From positions 2,700 through 27,315 of the forward strand of contig DJIP01000117.1 in the NCBI GenBank assembly GCA_002433675.1: 24,616 nt of DNA. The letters run 5' to 3'. A program made the translations under genes and the position numbers. Position 1 is the first letter of the stretch; every line of letters begins with the position of its first letter. The notes beneath the pieces were generated by a model, which saw only the letters and a list, made by a program, of their open reading frames with translations, was not told the origin of the DNA and did no database searches. The stretch is from Halomonas halophila. GTDB taxonomy: Bacteria > Pseudomonadota > Gammaproteobacteria > Pseudomonadales > Halomonadaceae. Shown here piece by piece: positions 1 through 8,539 of the stretch.

Positions 1-676
1 CGAGACCCTGGGCGTGGTCGGCGAGTCGGGGTCCGGCAAGACCACCCTGGCCTCCGCTCTGCTGCGCCTGAACCAGGCCAAGGGCGCCATCGACTTCGCA
101 GGCGCCAGGCTGGATCAGCTATCGGGCAAGGCGCTGCGACAGCAGCGCAGGGATCTGCAGATCGTGTTCCAGGATCCCTACGGCTCTCTCTCCCCGAGAA
201 TGCCGGTGGCGGATATCATCAGCGAGGGACTGCGCTATCATCAGCCAGAGCTTTCCGAGCAGGAAGTCAGCGCTCGGGTCCGTGCAACCTTGCGTGAGGT
301 GGAACTCCCGGAGCAGGTCGCCCAGCGCTATCCTCACGAGTTCTCCGGCGGTCAGCGCCAACGCATCGCGGTAGCCCGAGCGATCATCCTCGAGCCGCGC
401 CTGATCGTGCTTGATGAGCCGACATCGGCACTGGACAGGACAGTGCAGAAGCAACTGATTGCCCTGCTCAGGGACCTCCAGGCACGGCGCGGACTAAGCT
501 ATCTGTTCATCAGCCACGACCTGGCAGTGGTGCGCGCAATGGCCCACAGGGTGATGGTGTTGAAAGAAGGCCGCCTGATCGAACAGGGGCCCTGCACGGA
601 AGTCCTTTCCCGGCCGGCCGACCCCTACACCAGGGCTCTGGTCAAGGCGGCGGGGCTTGACTTGACGCCGGGCTGA
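1..676 (+). CDS. yejF: Peptide ABC transporter ATP-binding protein, YejF-like (5' truncated by window edge)
   Basis: This is the C-terminal ATPase half of a peptide importer of the YejABEF type (microcin C and peptide uptake in E. coli), which energises an inner-membrane permease. The frame is open from base 2 and the Walker A motif GESGSGKTT comes almost at once, so the gene begins outside the window. YejF proteins normally carry two ABC domains, and only the second is visible. Also seen are the Q-loop (VFQDPYGSLSPR), the signature FSGGQRQR, Walker B LIVLDEP and the H-loop FISHD. The stretches DEPTSALDRTVQ, YLFISHDLAVVRA and EQGPC are close to what I recall of E. coli YejF. Oligopeptide ATPases such as OppF or DppF are the alternative. 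The permease genes would lie upstream of the window. Confidence 0.85.
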   Translation, partial: ETLGVVGESGSGKTTLASALLRLNQAKGAIDFAGARLDQLSGKALRQQRRDLQIVFQDPYGSLSPRMPVADIISEGLRYHQPELSEQEVSARVRATLREVELPEQVAQRYPHEFSGGQRQRIAVARAIILEPRLIVLDEPTSALDRTVQKQLIALLRDLQARRGLSYLFISHDLAVVRAMAHRVMVLKEGRLIEQGPCTEVLSRPADPYTRALVKAAGLDLTPG

Positions 677-707
677 CAAGAGGTGTCCTGACGCTAGCGC
701 CGCCCCA

Positions 708-725
708 CGCCCTACCACCAGGGCG
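708..725 (+). terminator. Weak hairpin after the yejF-like gene
   Basis: Arms cgccct (708-713) and agggcg (720-725) are perfect complements around a six-base loop. A competing, wider pairing of 699-705 with 721-727 is possible. No T-run follows, so this is at most a Rho-type or processing hairpin 32 bases after the stop codon. Confidence 0.25.
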
Positions 726-861
726 GCAGATGGCTCAGCATCTTTACGCGGTGGACGCCGGACTCACTGCATAGCGGGGCAATCCAGAGGCGAGGGCCGT
801 CCAGGCCCCAAACGTTTACTGTTTCGACTATCCCGTCGAATGTTGTTATCGCCACCTCGTT

Positions 862-868
862 CTATACT
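862..868 (+). promoter_or_regulatory. Candidate -10 element (C-TATACT) for the diguanylate cyclase gene
   Basis: The hexamer TATACT at 863-868, preceded by C, matches a sigma-70/sigma-S -10 box. No good -35 is seen at 16-18 bases upstream. A transcript starting near 875 would leave a leader of about 20 bases before the ATG at 897, so this element also argues against translation starting at 840. Confidence 0.35.
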
Positions 869-896
869 GGCCGAGTTGCCGTCCATAGGTCTCGCC

Positions 897-3191
897 ATGT
901 TTCGCTGTATCACGCTTCTTGTACTCGCCCTGCTCTGGCTGCCCGGCAGTCAGGTACTGGCTGGCGAGCGCGCGTTGAATGATGGCTGGGAGTATCGTTG
1001 GGGGGACTCGCCCCGCACCGCTGGCGGAGAGCTGGAATGGCTCGTCACCGGCGATGCGGCGTGGCACAAGCTCGATGGAATCGCTAACCCGCCAGGGCGT
1101 GACGGTCGCGACAGCCTCTGGCTGCGTCGGGAGCTGCCAGCCGGTGACTGGCTCCAGCCGGCCTTATTCATTTCAAGCCTTGATCTGGTGGCCGAAGCCT
1201 ACGTCGATGGACAACGCGTCTATCGCCACGGCCAGCTCGAAGGTCCGGACGCCGGGGCCTTCGCCGGCTGGACCTGGCACGCCATCGAACTGCCCTCGCC
1301 CACTCAGGGCAAGACCCTTTACCTGCGCCTGAAGTCGTCTTACAAGGACATCGGGCTATGGGGCAAGGTCGTGATCATGGAGCAGTCACGGATACTGCCC
1401 TCGATCCTCGAGGCCACCAAGGGCGAACTGGTGATAGCGCTTGTGTGTCTGATCGTCGCTGCCCTGGCGCTCGTGTTGATCCTGACCCAGCCCGAACGCT
1501 GGCGACTGGGCAGCCTCGGGCTCTTCTCGCTGGCCGTCGGTTTGATGGTGCTGGCCGAGAGCGACGCCAGCCAATTGATCGTGTTCGCGCCGCTGGCCTG
1601 GGACTATGTGGCCGCCATTGCCTATTTTTCGTTGCCGGTGGCCATGGCGCTGATCCTCGAGCACTGGTTTCCGCAAATCCCTCGTCGGGGAATGCGACGT
1701 CTGTGGCTAGGCTTGCTGGCCTACGCCACCGGCGCCCCTGTGCTGGCAATGCTGGACATCATATCGCTTCCGCCGACCTTTCCGTTGTTCGACCTGATAC
1801 TGCTCGGGGCGCTGACCTATATGGCACGCTGGCTGTTTCGCTATCGACGAGAGTTCGACAGCGACCAACGGCTGATCGTCGCGAGCTACGCCATCTTTGC
1901 TGCCATCGCCATCACCGACATGTTGGTGGCCCATAGTCTGGTGGGCTGGATAAGTGTACCGGTGCACCTTGGTGCCCTGGCCTTCATCGTCGCCATGATC
2001 GTCATCTCGACACGCCACTATGCTCGCTCACAACGCCAGTTGCTGCGACTCAACGATCACCTCGAGCAAGAGGTGGCCGAGCGTACCCGACAACTGGAAA
2101 GCCTCGCAGAGCAGGAGCGGCAACGTGCCCTTGTGCTGGCCACCGAGCACCACAAGACTCAGCGACTGGCCAGCCTGATCGACACGTTGCAGGCATGCAC
2201 CAGCCTCGAGGAAGCACTGTGCATGACCCAGCGGGCCATGCCAGAGATACTGGAACCGATGCAGGGTGCCTTCTACCGCCCTCAAGATCAGCCGGACAAC
2301 ATGACGCTGGAACTGTTCTGGCCCACCACCTATCGCCCGCCGGCTTGGCTGGACACCACCGCGATTCCGCCGCTTCGAACGCGCACGGAAGAGAGCCTGC
2401 CCGCCCTGGACGACCTGCTCACGATCTCCACCAGGAGGCCTCTCTCAGACGCTTCGTCCCCTTCTCGTGCCGAAAACCTGCCTCACTGGGTCTTTCCGCT
2501 GGACTTGACCGGTCCAGATCGCCAGCACCGTCGACTGGGCGTGATCTGCGTGGTGCCCGACGGGGCACTGGTCAAGCGCCCTCAATACTGGGATCGCACC
2601 CGCAGTTTCATCGAACTCGGCGTCAGTCGCCTGGCCCTGGTGCTGTCGAGTATTGCCCTGCAGGAGGAACTGTCGGCGCTATCCTATCGCGATGATCTGA
2701 CCGGGCTACACAATCGTCGCTACTTCGACGAGCTCTTTGCCCATGAGACGGCTATCTCGCTGCGCAAGAAAAGCCCCTTGGCGGTGGTGATTCTGGACAT
2801 CGACCACTTCAAGAAATTCAACGACCGCTATGGACATGCCGCTGGCGACACGGTGCTCGAAGGGGTCGGTAGAATGCTTGCCAACAGCTTCCGTGATATC
2901 GATGTGGTCTGTCGCTTTGGCGGAGAGGAGTTCGTGGTACTGCTGCCCGGCGCCGAGGCCGACGACGCCCACCACCGCATGCAGCGCATGTGCCACGCCC
3001 TGGCCAGCGCGAGCTTCCGCCACGAGGGCCAGAGCCTGGGCACGGTATCGGTATCCTGCGGCATCGCCAGCTTCCCGGCCACCAGCAACGACCCGAGCTG
3101 CCTGCTGACACTGGCAGACAGCGCCCTGTATCGGGCCAAGCACGCAGGGCGGGCGCGTATTGCACTCGCCACGCCGCACGAGAACGACTAG
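897..3191 (+). CDS. Membrane diguanylate cyclase with 7TMR-DISM sensor, GAF-like and GGDEF domains
   Basis: It is predicted to make c-di-GMP from two GTP in response to a periplasmic or membrane signal. From the chosen ATG (764 residues) there is a signal peptide (MFRCITLLVLALLWLPGSQ), then a periplasmic 7TMR-DISMED2-like domain (about residues 20-170), seven hydrophobic helices (about 175-380), a coiled coil rich in Glu, Arg and Gln, a degenerate GAF-like segment (LQACTSLEEAL onward) and a GGDEF domain. The active-site motif is GGEEF at residues 675-679. The sequence RDID sits five residues before it and matches the inhibitory I-site RxxD, so product inhibition is expected. The frame is open back to an ATG at 840, but that adds 19 residues before the signal peptide, has no ribosome site and contains a -10-like box. 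The ATG at 897 has only a weak AGGT upstream. Confidence 0.88.
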   Translation: MFRCITLLVLALLWLPGSQVLAGERALNDGWEYRWGDSPRTAGGELEWLVTGDAAWHKLDGIANPPGRDGRDSLWLRRELPAGDWLQPALFISSLDLVAEAYVDGQRVYRHGQLEGPDAGAFAGWTWHAIELPSPTQGKTLYLRLKSSYKDIGLWGKVVIMEQSRILPSILEATKGELVIALVCLIVAALALVLILTQPERWRLGSLGLFSLAVGLMVLAESDASQLIVFAPLAWDYVAAIAYFSLPVAMALILEHWFPQIPRRGMRRLWLGLLAYATGAPVLAMLDIISLPPTFPLFDLILLGALTYMARWLFRYRREFDSDQRLIVASYAIFAAIAITDMLVAHSLVGWISVPVHLGALAFIVAMIVISTRHYARSQRQLLRLNDHLEQEVAERTRQLESLAEQERQRALVLATEHHKTQRLASLIDTLQACTSLEEALCMTQRAMPEILEPMQGAFYRPQDQPDNMTLELFWPTTYRPPAWLDTTAIPPLRTRTEESLPALDDLLTISTRRPLSDASSPSRAENLPHWVFPLDLTGPDRQHRRLGVICVVPDGALVKRPQYWDRTRSFIELGVSRLALVLSSIALQEELSALSYRDDLTGLHNRRYFDELFAHETAISLRKKSPLAVVILDIDHFKKFNDRYGHAAGDTVLEGVGRMLANSFRDIDVVCRFGGEEFVVLLPGAEADDAHHRMQRMCHALASASFRHEGQSLGTVSVSCGIASFPATSNDPSCLLTLADSALYRAKHAGRARIALATPHEND

Positions 3192-3209
3192 CCGGCTGCG
3201 GCCCTGGAG

Positions 3210-3239
3210 GGGCGCTGGAGCGGTCTTACACCAGCGCCC
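3210..3239. terminator. Hairpin between convergent genes
   Basis: Nine-base arms gggcgctgg (3210-3218) and ccagcgccc (3231-3239) are perfectly complementary with a 12-base loop. The hairpin lies in the 60-base gap between two converging stop codons, the expected place for a shared terminator. Neither side has a T-run, so intrinsic termination is unproven. Confidence 0.45.
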
Positions 3240-3251
3240 GCCCCCGCGCGC

Positions 3252-3947
3252 TTAGAACAGGTCCCGTTCATGCGCTGTCAGTTCGCGCCATTGGCCGGGT
3301 TCGAGTGACGTGTCCAGTGTCAAGGGTCCGACCGTGTGACGATGCAGCGTTTCGACATGGTTGCCGATGGCGGCGAACATGCGACGGACCTGATGATAAC
3401 GCCCTTCGACGATGGCAAGTTCCACCTCTCGCGGTCCGTGACAGGTCAGTGTGGCGGGACGCGTCGGGGTTTCCTCGCCTTCGAGCATGATGCCCTCGGC
3501 AAAGCGGGCGACGGCCTCGTCAGGATCGTCGAGGTCCCGCGCCAGCCGTGCCTGGTAGATCTTGGCACTGCGATGGCGGGGCGAGGTGATGCGATGGGAC
3601 CACTGGCCATCGTCGCTCAACAGCAGCAAGCCAGTGGTGTCGACGTCCAGCCGCCCTACCGGCTGCAGGCGCTCGGCCTTGGGCAGATCGATCAGGTCCA
3701 CGGCTCGCGGGTAGAGTCCCCGCCTGGCCGTGCACTCCACCCCGACCGGCTTGTGCAGCATGATGTAGCGAAGTCCCACCAGCTCAAGAAGCCGTCCTTC
3801 CCAGCGCACCTCGTCGTCGCTCGCAACATGTCGCGCAGCCTTCTTTTCAAGCTCGCCATTGACCGTCACCTCCCCGCGCACCAAGGCTCGCTTGGCCAGG
3901 CTGCGCGTCAGGTCGGTGGTCTCGCTGAGAAAACGGTCCAGACGCAT
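3252..3947 (-). CDS. rsuA: 16S rRNA pseudouridine-516 synthase RsuA
   Basis: It converts U516 of 16S rRNA to pseudouridine during 30S assembly. The 231-residue product has an N-terminal S4-like RNA-binding segment (MRLDRFLSETTDLTRSLAKR) and the catalytic motif GRLDVDTTG with the nucleophilic aspartate at residue 101. It also has DDGQWSHRITSPRH and EGRYHQVRRMFAAIGNHV, which follow E. coli RsuA closely. RluB, RluE and RluF are related alternatives, but the DDGQWSHRITSPRH stretch favours RsuA. A GTG directly before the ATG would add one residue. I prefer the ATG because it forms a TGATG overlap with the stop of the upstream yafV gene, implying translational coupling. Confidence 0.92.
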   Translation of the reverse strand: MRLDRFLSETTDLTRSLAKRALVRGEVTVNGELEKKAARHVASDDEVRWEGRLLELVGLRYIMLHKPVGVECTARRGLYPRAVDLIDLPKAERLQPVGRLDVDTTGLLLLSDDGQWSHRITSPRHRSAKIYQARLARDLDDPDEAVARFAEGIMLEGEETPTRPATLTCHGPREVELAIVEGRYHQVRRMFAAIGNHVETLHRHTVGPLTLDTSLEPGQWRELTAHERDLF

Positions 3948-4762
3948 CACTTGACCTCGTCATCGGCGAGTTGAAAGGCGTCGGCATCTTGCCATGCCGG
4001 AAACTTCTCCCGGAATGCCGCCAATTCGTCGCGGTCGAGCACTCCGGTCTTGATAAAGGGCTCATCGCGTGGCTCGTCGATCAGCGCCTCACCCTTGGCA
4101 TCGATCAACATCGAGTCACCCGAGTAGGCGAGGCCCTTGGCGTCCTCACCAACGCGATTGACACCGATCACCGGGGCCAGGTTCTCGATGGCACGCGCCT
4201 GCAGCAGCGTGCGCCAGGGGTGGCGCCTCGGCGCCGGCCAGTTGGCAACACACAGAAGGGCGTCATATTCGAAGTGGGTCTGTGCATGCTGGCGTTGGCG
4301 CAGCCATACCGGAAAGCGCAGGTCGTAGCAGACGCTCAACAGGATACGGAAGCCATTGAGCTCGACGATCACGCGCTCACGGCCCATGTCGTAACGTTCA
4401 TGCTCGCCTGCCATACGGAACAGATGGCGCTTGTCGTACCAGCTGATATTACCGTCCGGACGCGCCCAGACCAGGCGGTTGAAGTACTCGCCCTGCTCTT
4501 CGATGGCTACGCTGCCGGTGACCACGCAGCCTCGTTGGCGCGCCTGATCCACTAGCCATGCCACCACGCTGCTGTCCGCCATGGGCTGGGCCATCTCGCG
4601 TGAGTTCATGGTAAACCCGGTGGCGAACATTTCCGGCAGCACGATCAGGTCGGTGTCCTTGGCGCCCAGGTCCGCCAGGCTGTCCTCCAGCATCCGGCAG
4701 TTGGATTCGGGATCTTCCCAGTGAAGGTTGCACTGGACAAGCGTCGTACGCAGCTGTGTCAT
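3947..4762 (-). CDS. yafV: Omega-amidase YafV (nitrilase superfamily)
   Basis: This is a carbon-nitrogen hydrolase of the YafV/Nit2 type. The family deamidates 2-oxoglutaramate and 2-oxosuccinamate, clearing products of glutamine transamination and methionine salvage. The catalytic triad is visible as E44 (VLPEMF), K111 (YDKRH) and C145 (VCYDLRFP). The segments YDKRHLFRMAGEH, ANWPAPR, RAIENLAPVIGVNRVG and REKFPAWQDAD match E. coli YafV as I recall it, and the length of 271 residues is normal with a short acidic tail. It is the first gene of a two-gene unit with rsuA, overlapping by one base. No strong Shine-Dalgarno sequence is evident before the ATG at 4762. Confidence 0.9.
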   Translation of the reverse strand: MTQLRTTLVQCNLHWEDPESNCRMLEDSLADLGAKDTDLIVLPEMFATGFTMNSREMAQPMADSSVVAWLVDQARQRGCVVTGSVAIEEQGEYFNRLVWARPDGNISWYDKRHLFRMAGEHERYDMGRERVIVELNGFRILLSVCYDLRFPVWLRQRQHAQTHFEYDALLCVANWPAPRRHPWRTLLQARAIENLAPVIGVNRVGEDAKGLAYSGDSMLIDAKGEALIDEPRDEPFIKTGVLDRDELAAFREKFPAWQDADAFQLADDEVK

Positions 4763-4947
4763 GGTAGTCTCATCAATTGACGTCGTCCCCCTAGCCTAAA
4801 CGACACAGCGCCTTGTCGCAGCAGGTGGCAACGGTCGAATGCCCCAGGCCCCGGAAAATCTCACCGTCATCCGGCCTGACGCGACGCGACGATCAGCCCA
4901 ACCTTCGCTACCAACATCGGCACTAACTCTGAACGGGAATTTGCGGC

Positions 4948-5847
4948 ATGAAAGGACTCTCCACACCCTCGGCCCAGGGCGTCGCCTTTGCGCTGCTGGC
5001 TTATGGCACCTGGGGTGGATTCCCCCTTTTTTTCGCATTGTTCGACGGCGTAGGTGCACTCGAGATACTCGCCCATCGTGTCATCTGGTCGTGCCTGTTT
5101 CTGGCACTGGTGATAAGTCTGCTCAAGCGCTGGTCGGTCATCGCCAACATTCGCCAGGCACCTCGACAACTGCTGCCGGCGCTCGCCTGCGCGCTACTTA
5201 TCGGCGCCAACTGGGGCCTTTATATCTACTCGGTAGAGACCCATCGGGTGCTGCAGGCGAGCCTGGGCTATTTCATGACACCGCTGGTCAACGTGGCGCT
5301 GGGCGTGGTGGTGCTCAAGGAACGCGTCGCGCCGACCCAGCGCCTGGCCATTGGCCTTGCCCTCGGTGCCATCGCGCTGCAACTGTTGCAGCTGGGCACC
5401 TTGCCCTGGCTGAGCCTCTGCCTGGCAGTGTCCTTCGGCACTTACGGACTGCTGCGCAAGCAGCTTGCGCTGGACGGGCTGTCGGGCCTGTTCATCGAAA
5501 CGCTGCTGCTGCTTCCCCTGGCGCTGCTGCTGATACAACAGCTGCCGGTCAGCCACTTCGACGGAGCGCTATTCTTCACCGCCCCCTACAGCGCAGCGCT
5601 GCTGATGGCCTCCGGGGTGCTGACCGCGCTGCCGCTGCTGGCCTTTGCCGGCGCCGCGCGACGGCTGACGCTCGGCACTCTGGGATTTCTGATGTACATC
5701 AACCCGACGCTGCAGTTTCTGATTGCGTTATGGGTGTTCAACGAGCCCCTGGCGGTCGAGCAACTGACCACCTTCGTTCTCATCTGGATCGCGCTGGCGC
5801 TCTACTCCTGGTCGAGCCTGCGTCAGCAGCGCCGAGTACCCACCTGA
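4948..5847 (+). CDS. rarD: RarD family EamA-type permease
   Basis: This inner-membrane protein of 299 residues has about ten hydrophobic helices in two EamA/DMT repeats. RarD is annotated historically as a chloramphenicol-sensitivity protein, and its natural substrate is uncertain. The signature stretches are AYGTWGGFPLFF, HRVIWS, ANWGLYIYSVETHRVLQASLGYF and GFLMYINPTLQF, typical of RarD rather than of generic EamA exporters. The ATG is preceded at eight bases by GGGAA. The gene diverges from yafV across 185 bases. Its 3' end overlaps the convergent EAL gene by 25 bases, so both C-terminal tails are encoded by the same DNA. Confidence 0.9.
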   Translation: MKGLSTPSAQGVAFALLAYGTWGGFPLFFALFDGVGALEILAHRVIWSCLFLALVISLLKRWSVIANIRQAPRQLLPALACALLIGANWGLYIYSVETHRVLQASLGYFMTPLVNVALGVVVLKERVAPTQRLAIGLALGAIALQLLQLGTLPWLSLCLAVSFGTYGLLRKQLALDGLSGLFIETLLLLPLALLLIQQLPVSHFDGALFFTAPYSAALLMASGVLTALPLLAFAGAARRLTLGTLGFLMYINPTLQFLIALWVFNEPLAVEQLTTFVLIWIALALYSWSSLRQQRRVPT

Positions 5848-8324
5848 CGCAGTACCGTCGTCGGCATCGGGCCCGCTGGCTTCTCGCCATAGACTGCGAC
5901 CAGATCCTCCAGCTCCATCGGTGGCGCAAAGAAATAGCCCTGCCCTTCCTGGACCCCCAGGGTGATCAGCCAACTCGCGTCCTCGACGGTCTCGACGCCT
6001 TCCGCCACCACCGTCAGTTCCATGCGATGGCAGAGTCCCACCAGCGCCGCATAAGCCTGACGCGCCTGATCGAAACGCCGCGCGGCGTGGAGTAATGAAT
6101 AATCCAGCTTGATCGCCGCCAGGGGCAGGCGCTGAAGCAGGTTGAAGGCGGTGTAGCCGCTACCGAAGTCGTCCAGTGCGACGCCAATACCGCGTTCGTG
6201 GAGCCGCCTCATCTGTCGCTGAACCCGCTCGACGTCATCGACATGCTCGTGCTCCACCAGTTCGAGTGCCAGGCAGCGCGGAGGCAGCCGACGTCGCGCC
6301 AGTTCAGTCACCATGAAATCGGGGAAGTCATCGGCCACAAGCGTCGACAGGTGGACATTGACCGAGACGGTACCGAGCCAGGCCGCGCCTCGCAGTTCCA
6401 TCAGCCAGTCGAGGGTGCGGCCGATCACCCAACGGTCGAAACGCTCCGCCAGGCCGAGCATCAGAATGACCGGAAGAAACTCCGGTGGCGGAATATTGCC
6501 CGCGTCGGGATGACACCAGCGGATCAACACCTCGGCCCCGACCAGGGTTCTGCTCGAGGGCGCCATCTTGGGTTGGGCCACCAGACGCCATTGATTGCCG
6601 GGATTCTCGATCAGCAGACTGACCTGCCGACACAGCCAACGCAGCTGAGTCTCGTGATAGGGACCCGCCGCGGTCACCCTGAACACCGGACGTACCCAAC
6701 CTTCGCTTTCCAGCCGCTGCACTCCCTCTTCCAGCGAAGCCAGACAGTTGCTCAGGTCGGTGGAATGGCCGGGCACCACCACCACACTGGCATGCCAGCG
6801 CAGGACCCGTGCGCTGTCGCGTTGCTGAAACTGCCCCACCAGGGCCAGGTAGCTATCGAGCTGGGATTCCACGTCGGGTCCGTGGGCCTGGGCAGGGACC
6901 ATGCCGATCAGCTGCTCTTCGCCTCCCAGATACAGCCGCCAGCCCTTGGGGAGATGCGCCTTGAAGACATCGATACTGATCCGCAGAAGACCCTCCAGGC
7001 TGCCGCTGCCGAAGCGCCTGCGATAGCTCCTGAGTTCGGGGGACACCAGCACGAACAGCCACTCCACCTCCTCGCATCGACTGCCTCGATAGTCGCTTTC
7101 CAGCGCCAGCCTCGTAGGCAGACCAAAACGCTGATCAACCATCAACTTGCGACGAAGACGGCGTGACCTGTTGCGCGCCACCAACAAGGCCCCCACGCCC
7201 AGCAGCGAACCTACCGCCACCACCGACACCCCGTACAGTGCCTGACGATACTCCCGCGCGACCTGCTCCAGCCGTCCGCGAACGCCGATCCACTGGAACG
7301 GGAGGTTGTCATGGCCGTCGAACAGACGGTACCAGCGGGCATCGATCAGGTGACGCTGGGCCATCACCGAGGAACTGGCCGGTACCAGGTCAAAGGCTGG
7401 CGTCAGCGCCAGTTCCACGGCGGCGTGGGCAAGGAAGTCGACATCGAGAATCGCCCCGCCGGCACAACCTATCGCCATCTGGAATTCGAAATGACAGAAC
7501 ACCGGATAGCCCTGGGCGGCTAGCGCTTCCAGTCGATGAGCGGTGCTTCCCGCCCCTTCGGACCAACCGGAGTCCTGCCCCCCTTGCATGTAGAGTCGAG
7601 TTCCCGGGGGACTTCGCGACAATCGCTCGATCACCGCCTCCGGGGTCCAGCCAGTGACCACGTCGACCAGGGTCACATCGGCGACACTGCCGATCACCTC
7701 CACCATGTCATCGACGACATTGAAGGCGTGTTCGGAGTCTTCGGCCAGCAGCATCAAAGGCACCGGTGAGCCAAAGGTTTCCACCAGCATATTGAGCGAC
7801 TGGGCCATGACCGGATAGGACTTGAGCAGTTTCACTCCAAACGCCTGGGCCTGCTCCCTGAAGCGGTCATCATTGAGGCCCAGCGCCACCACCTTGCGCG
7901 GCCAGGGGAGCTCGTCGCGAAACTCCAGGTAGAAGGCCATGGCGGGGTCATCGGCAATGATCAGACTGCCGCCGTCATTCAAGGTGCTTTCAGATAGCCG
8001 CTTGAACAGGGCCTCATGGGCCAGCGGCCGAGCCAGGCGCAGCGCATCGACATACTCGACCAACAGTTGACGGTCTGCGCTGGCTTCGTGACGAAAGCGC
8101 GCCTCGACACTGCTGACGACATCGTCATTCCACCGATACCCCTGGTGGTAAGAGGTCAATAGTGTCAGCGAAGCACCCTGCGACTCGTCCAGTTCATCAC
8201 CCGGTAGCGCCGCACAAGCGGCCATGGCCACCAGGCCAAAGGTGATCGCCACAAGTCTTCTGAGTATCGCCGGAAACAGCGACCCCAACCACGGAAGAGG
8301 GCGCAGCCTGAGCAGGATGTGCAT
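5823..8324 (-). CDS. Periplasmic-sensor protein with degenerate GGDEF and EAL domain (likely c-di-GMP phosphodiesterase)
   Basis: It is predicted to hydrolyse c-di-GMP. The 833-residue product has an N-terminal hydrophobic signal or anchor (about residues 20-40). A periplasmic region resembling substrate-binding-protein-like sensor domains follows (LTSYHQGYRWND; about 50-345), and one membrane helix lies at about 363-385. Next comes a degenerate GGDEF domain (FGLPTRLALESD, then GGEEQ at 467-471) and a C-terminal EAL domain. In the EAL domain the key residues appear kept: E598 in AEVL, N656 in SVNV, ELVE (688-691), DDFGSGY (from 718), K739, AEGVE (774-778) and Q795. The frame opens at a GTG (8339), but the ATG at 8324 has GGGAG eight bases upstream and is preferred. 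That ribosome site lies in a small palindrome (8332-8345) that could hide it. Confidence 0.88.
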   Translation of the reverse strand: MHILLRLRPLPWLGSLFPAILRRLVAITFGLVAMAACAALPGDELDESQGASLTLLTSYHQGYRWNDDVVSSVEARFRHEASADRQLLVEYVDALRLARPLAHEALFKRLSESTLNDGGSLIIADDPAMAFYLEFRDELPWPRKVVALGLNDDRFREQAQAFGVKLLKSYPVMAQSLNMLVETFGSPVPLMLLAEDSEHAFNVVDDMVEVIGSVADVTLVDVVTGWTPEAVIERLSRSPPGTRLYMQGGQDSGWSEGAGSTAHRLEALAAQGYPVFCHFEFQMAIGCAGGAILDVDFLAHAAVELALTPAFDLVPASSSVMAQRHLIDARWYRLFDGHDNLPFQWIGVRGRLEQVAREYRQALYGVSVVAVGSLLGVGALLVARNRSRRLRRKLMVDQRFGLPTRLALESDYRGSRCEEVEWLFVLVSPELRSYRRRFGSGSLEGLLRISIDVFKAHLPKGWRLYLGGEEQLIGMVPAQAHGPDVESQLDSYLALVGQFQQRDSARVLRWHASVVVVPGHSTDLSNCLASLEEGVQRLESEGWVRPVFRVTAAGPYHETQLRWLCRQVSLLIENPGNQWRLVAQPKMAPSSRTLVGAEVLIRWCHPDAGNIPPPEFLPVILMLGLAERFDRWVIGRTLDWLMELRGAAWLGTVSVNVHLSTLVADDFPDFMVTELARRRLPPRCLALELVEHEHVDDVERVQRQMRRLHERGIGVALDDFGSGYTAFNLLQRLPLAAIKLDYSLLHAARRFDQARQAYAALVGLCHRMELTVVAEGVETVEDASWLITLGVQEGQGYFFAPPMELEDLVAVYGEKPAGPMPTTVLRQVGTRRC

Positions 8325-8442
8325 GAACAAGGCTCCCACGGGAGCGTCTGCTGGCGACGTTCGATCAAGCGCTGTTTTTCGCCCCGTAGATGAAGCCTAG
8401 AAGTCGCCGATGCTCCCCTCGCGCCCCCTTTGGAGGTAGCAA

Positions 8443-8448
8443 TATAAT
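8443..8448. promoter_or_regulatory. Isolated TATAAT in the divergent gap between the EAL and FAD oxidoreductase genes
   Basis: A perfect TATAAT on the plus strand lies in the only AT-rich patch of the 215-base divergent gap, and TATATT reads the other way. No convincing -35 hexamer is found at the right distance in either direction, so which gene it serves is unclear. Confidence 0.3.
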
Positions 8449-8539
8449 GAAGATAGGGTTAGGTCCAGCGCGCACCGACTTTGACCTGGCGCACGTCAGC
8501 CGGGATGATCGCTACTCGCTTTCAGGATGACGGCCGCCC

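Noticed and set aside
4839..6095. A 418-codon open frame on the plus strand across rarD
   Set aside because: It is an out-of-frame shadow of rarD running into the antisense of the EAL gene, with composition typical of GC-rich shadows and no recognisable domain.
6198..7166. A 322-codon plus-strand open frame opposite the EAL gene
   Set aside because: It is antisense to well-conserved EAL and GGDEF motifs, with no ribosome site or family resemblance.
8332..8345. Palindrome gctcccacgggagc at the start of the EAL gene as a regulatory operator
   Set aside because: It includes the ribosome site and may affect translation, but a 14-base GC-rich palindrome is not distinctive enough for its own call.
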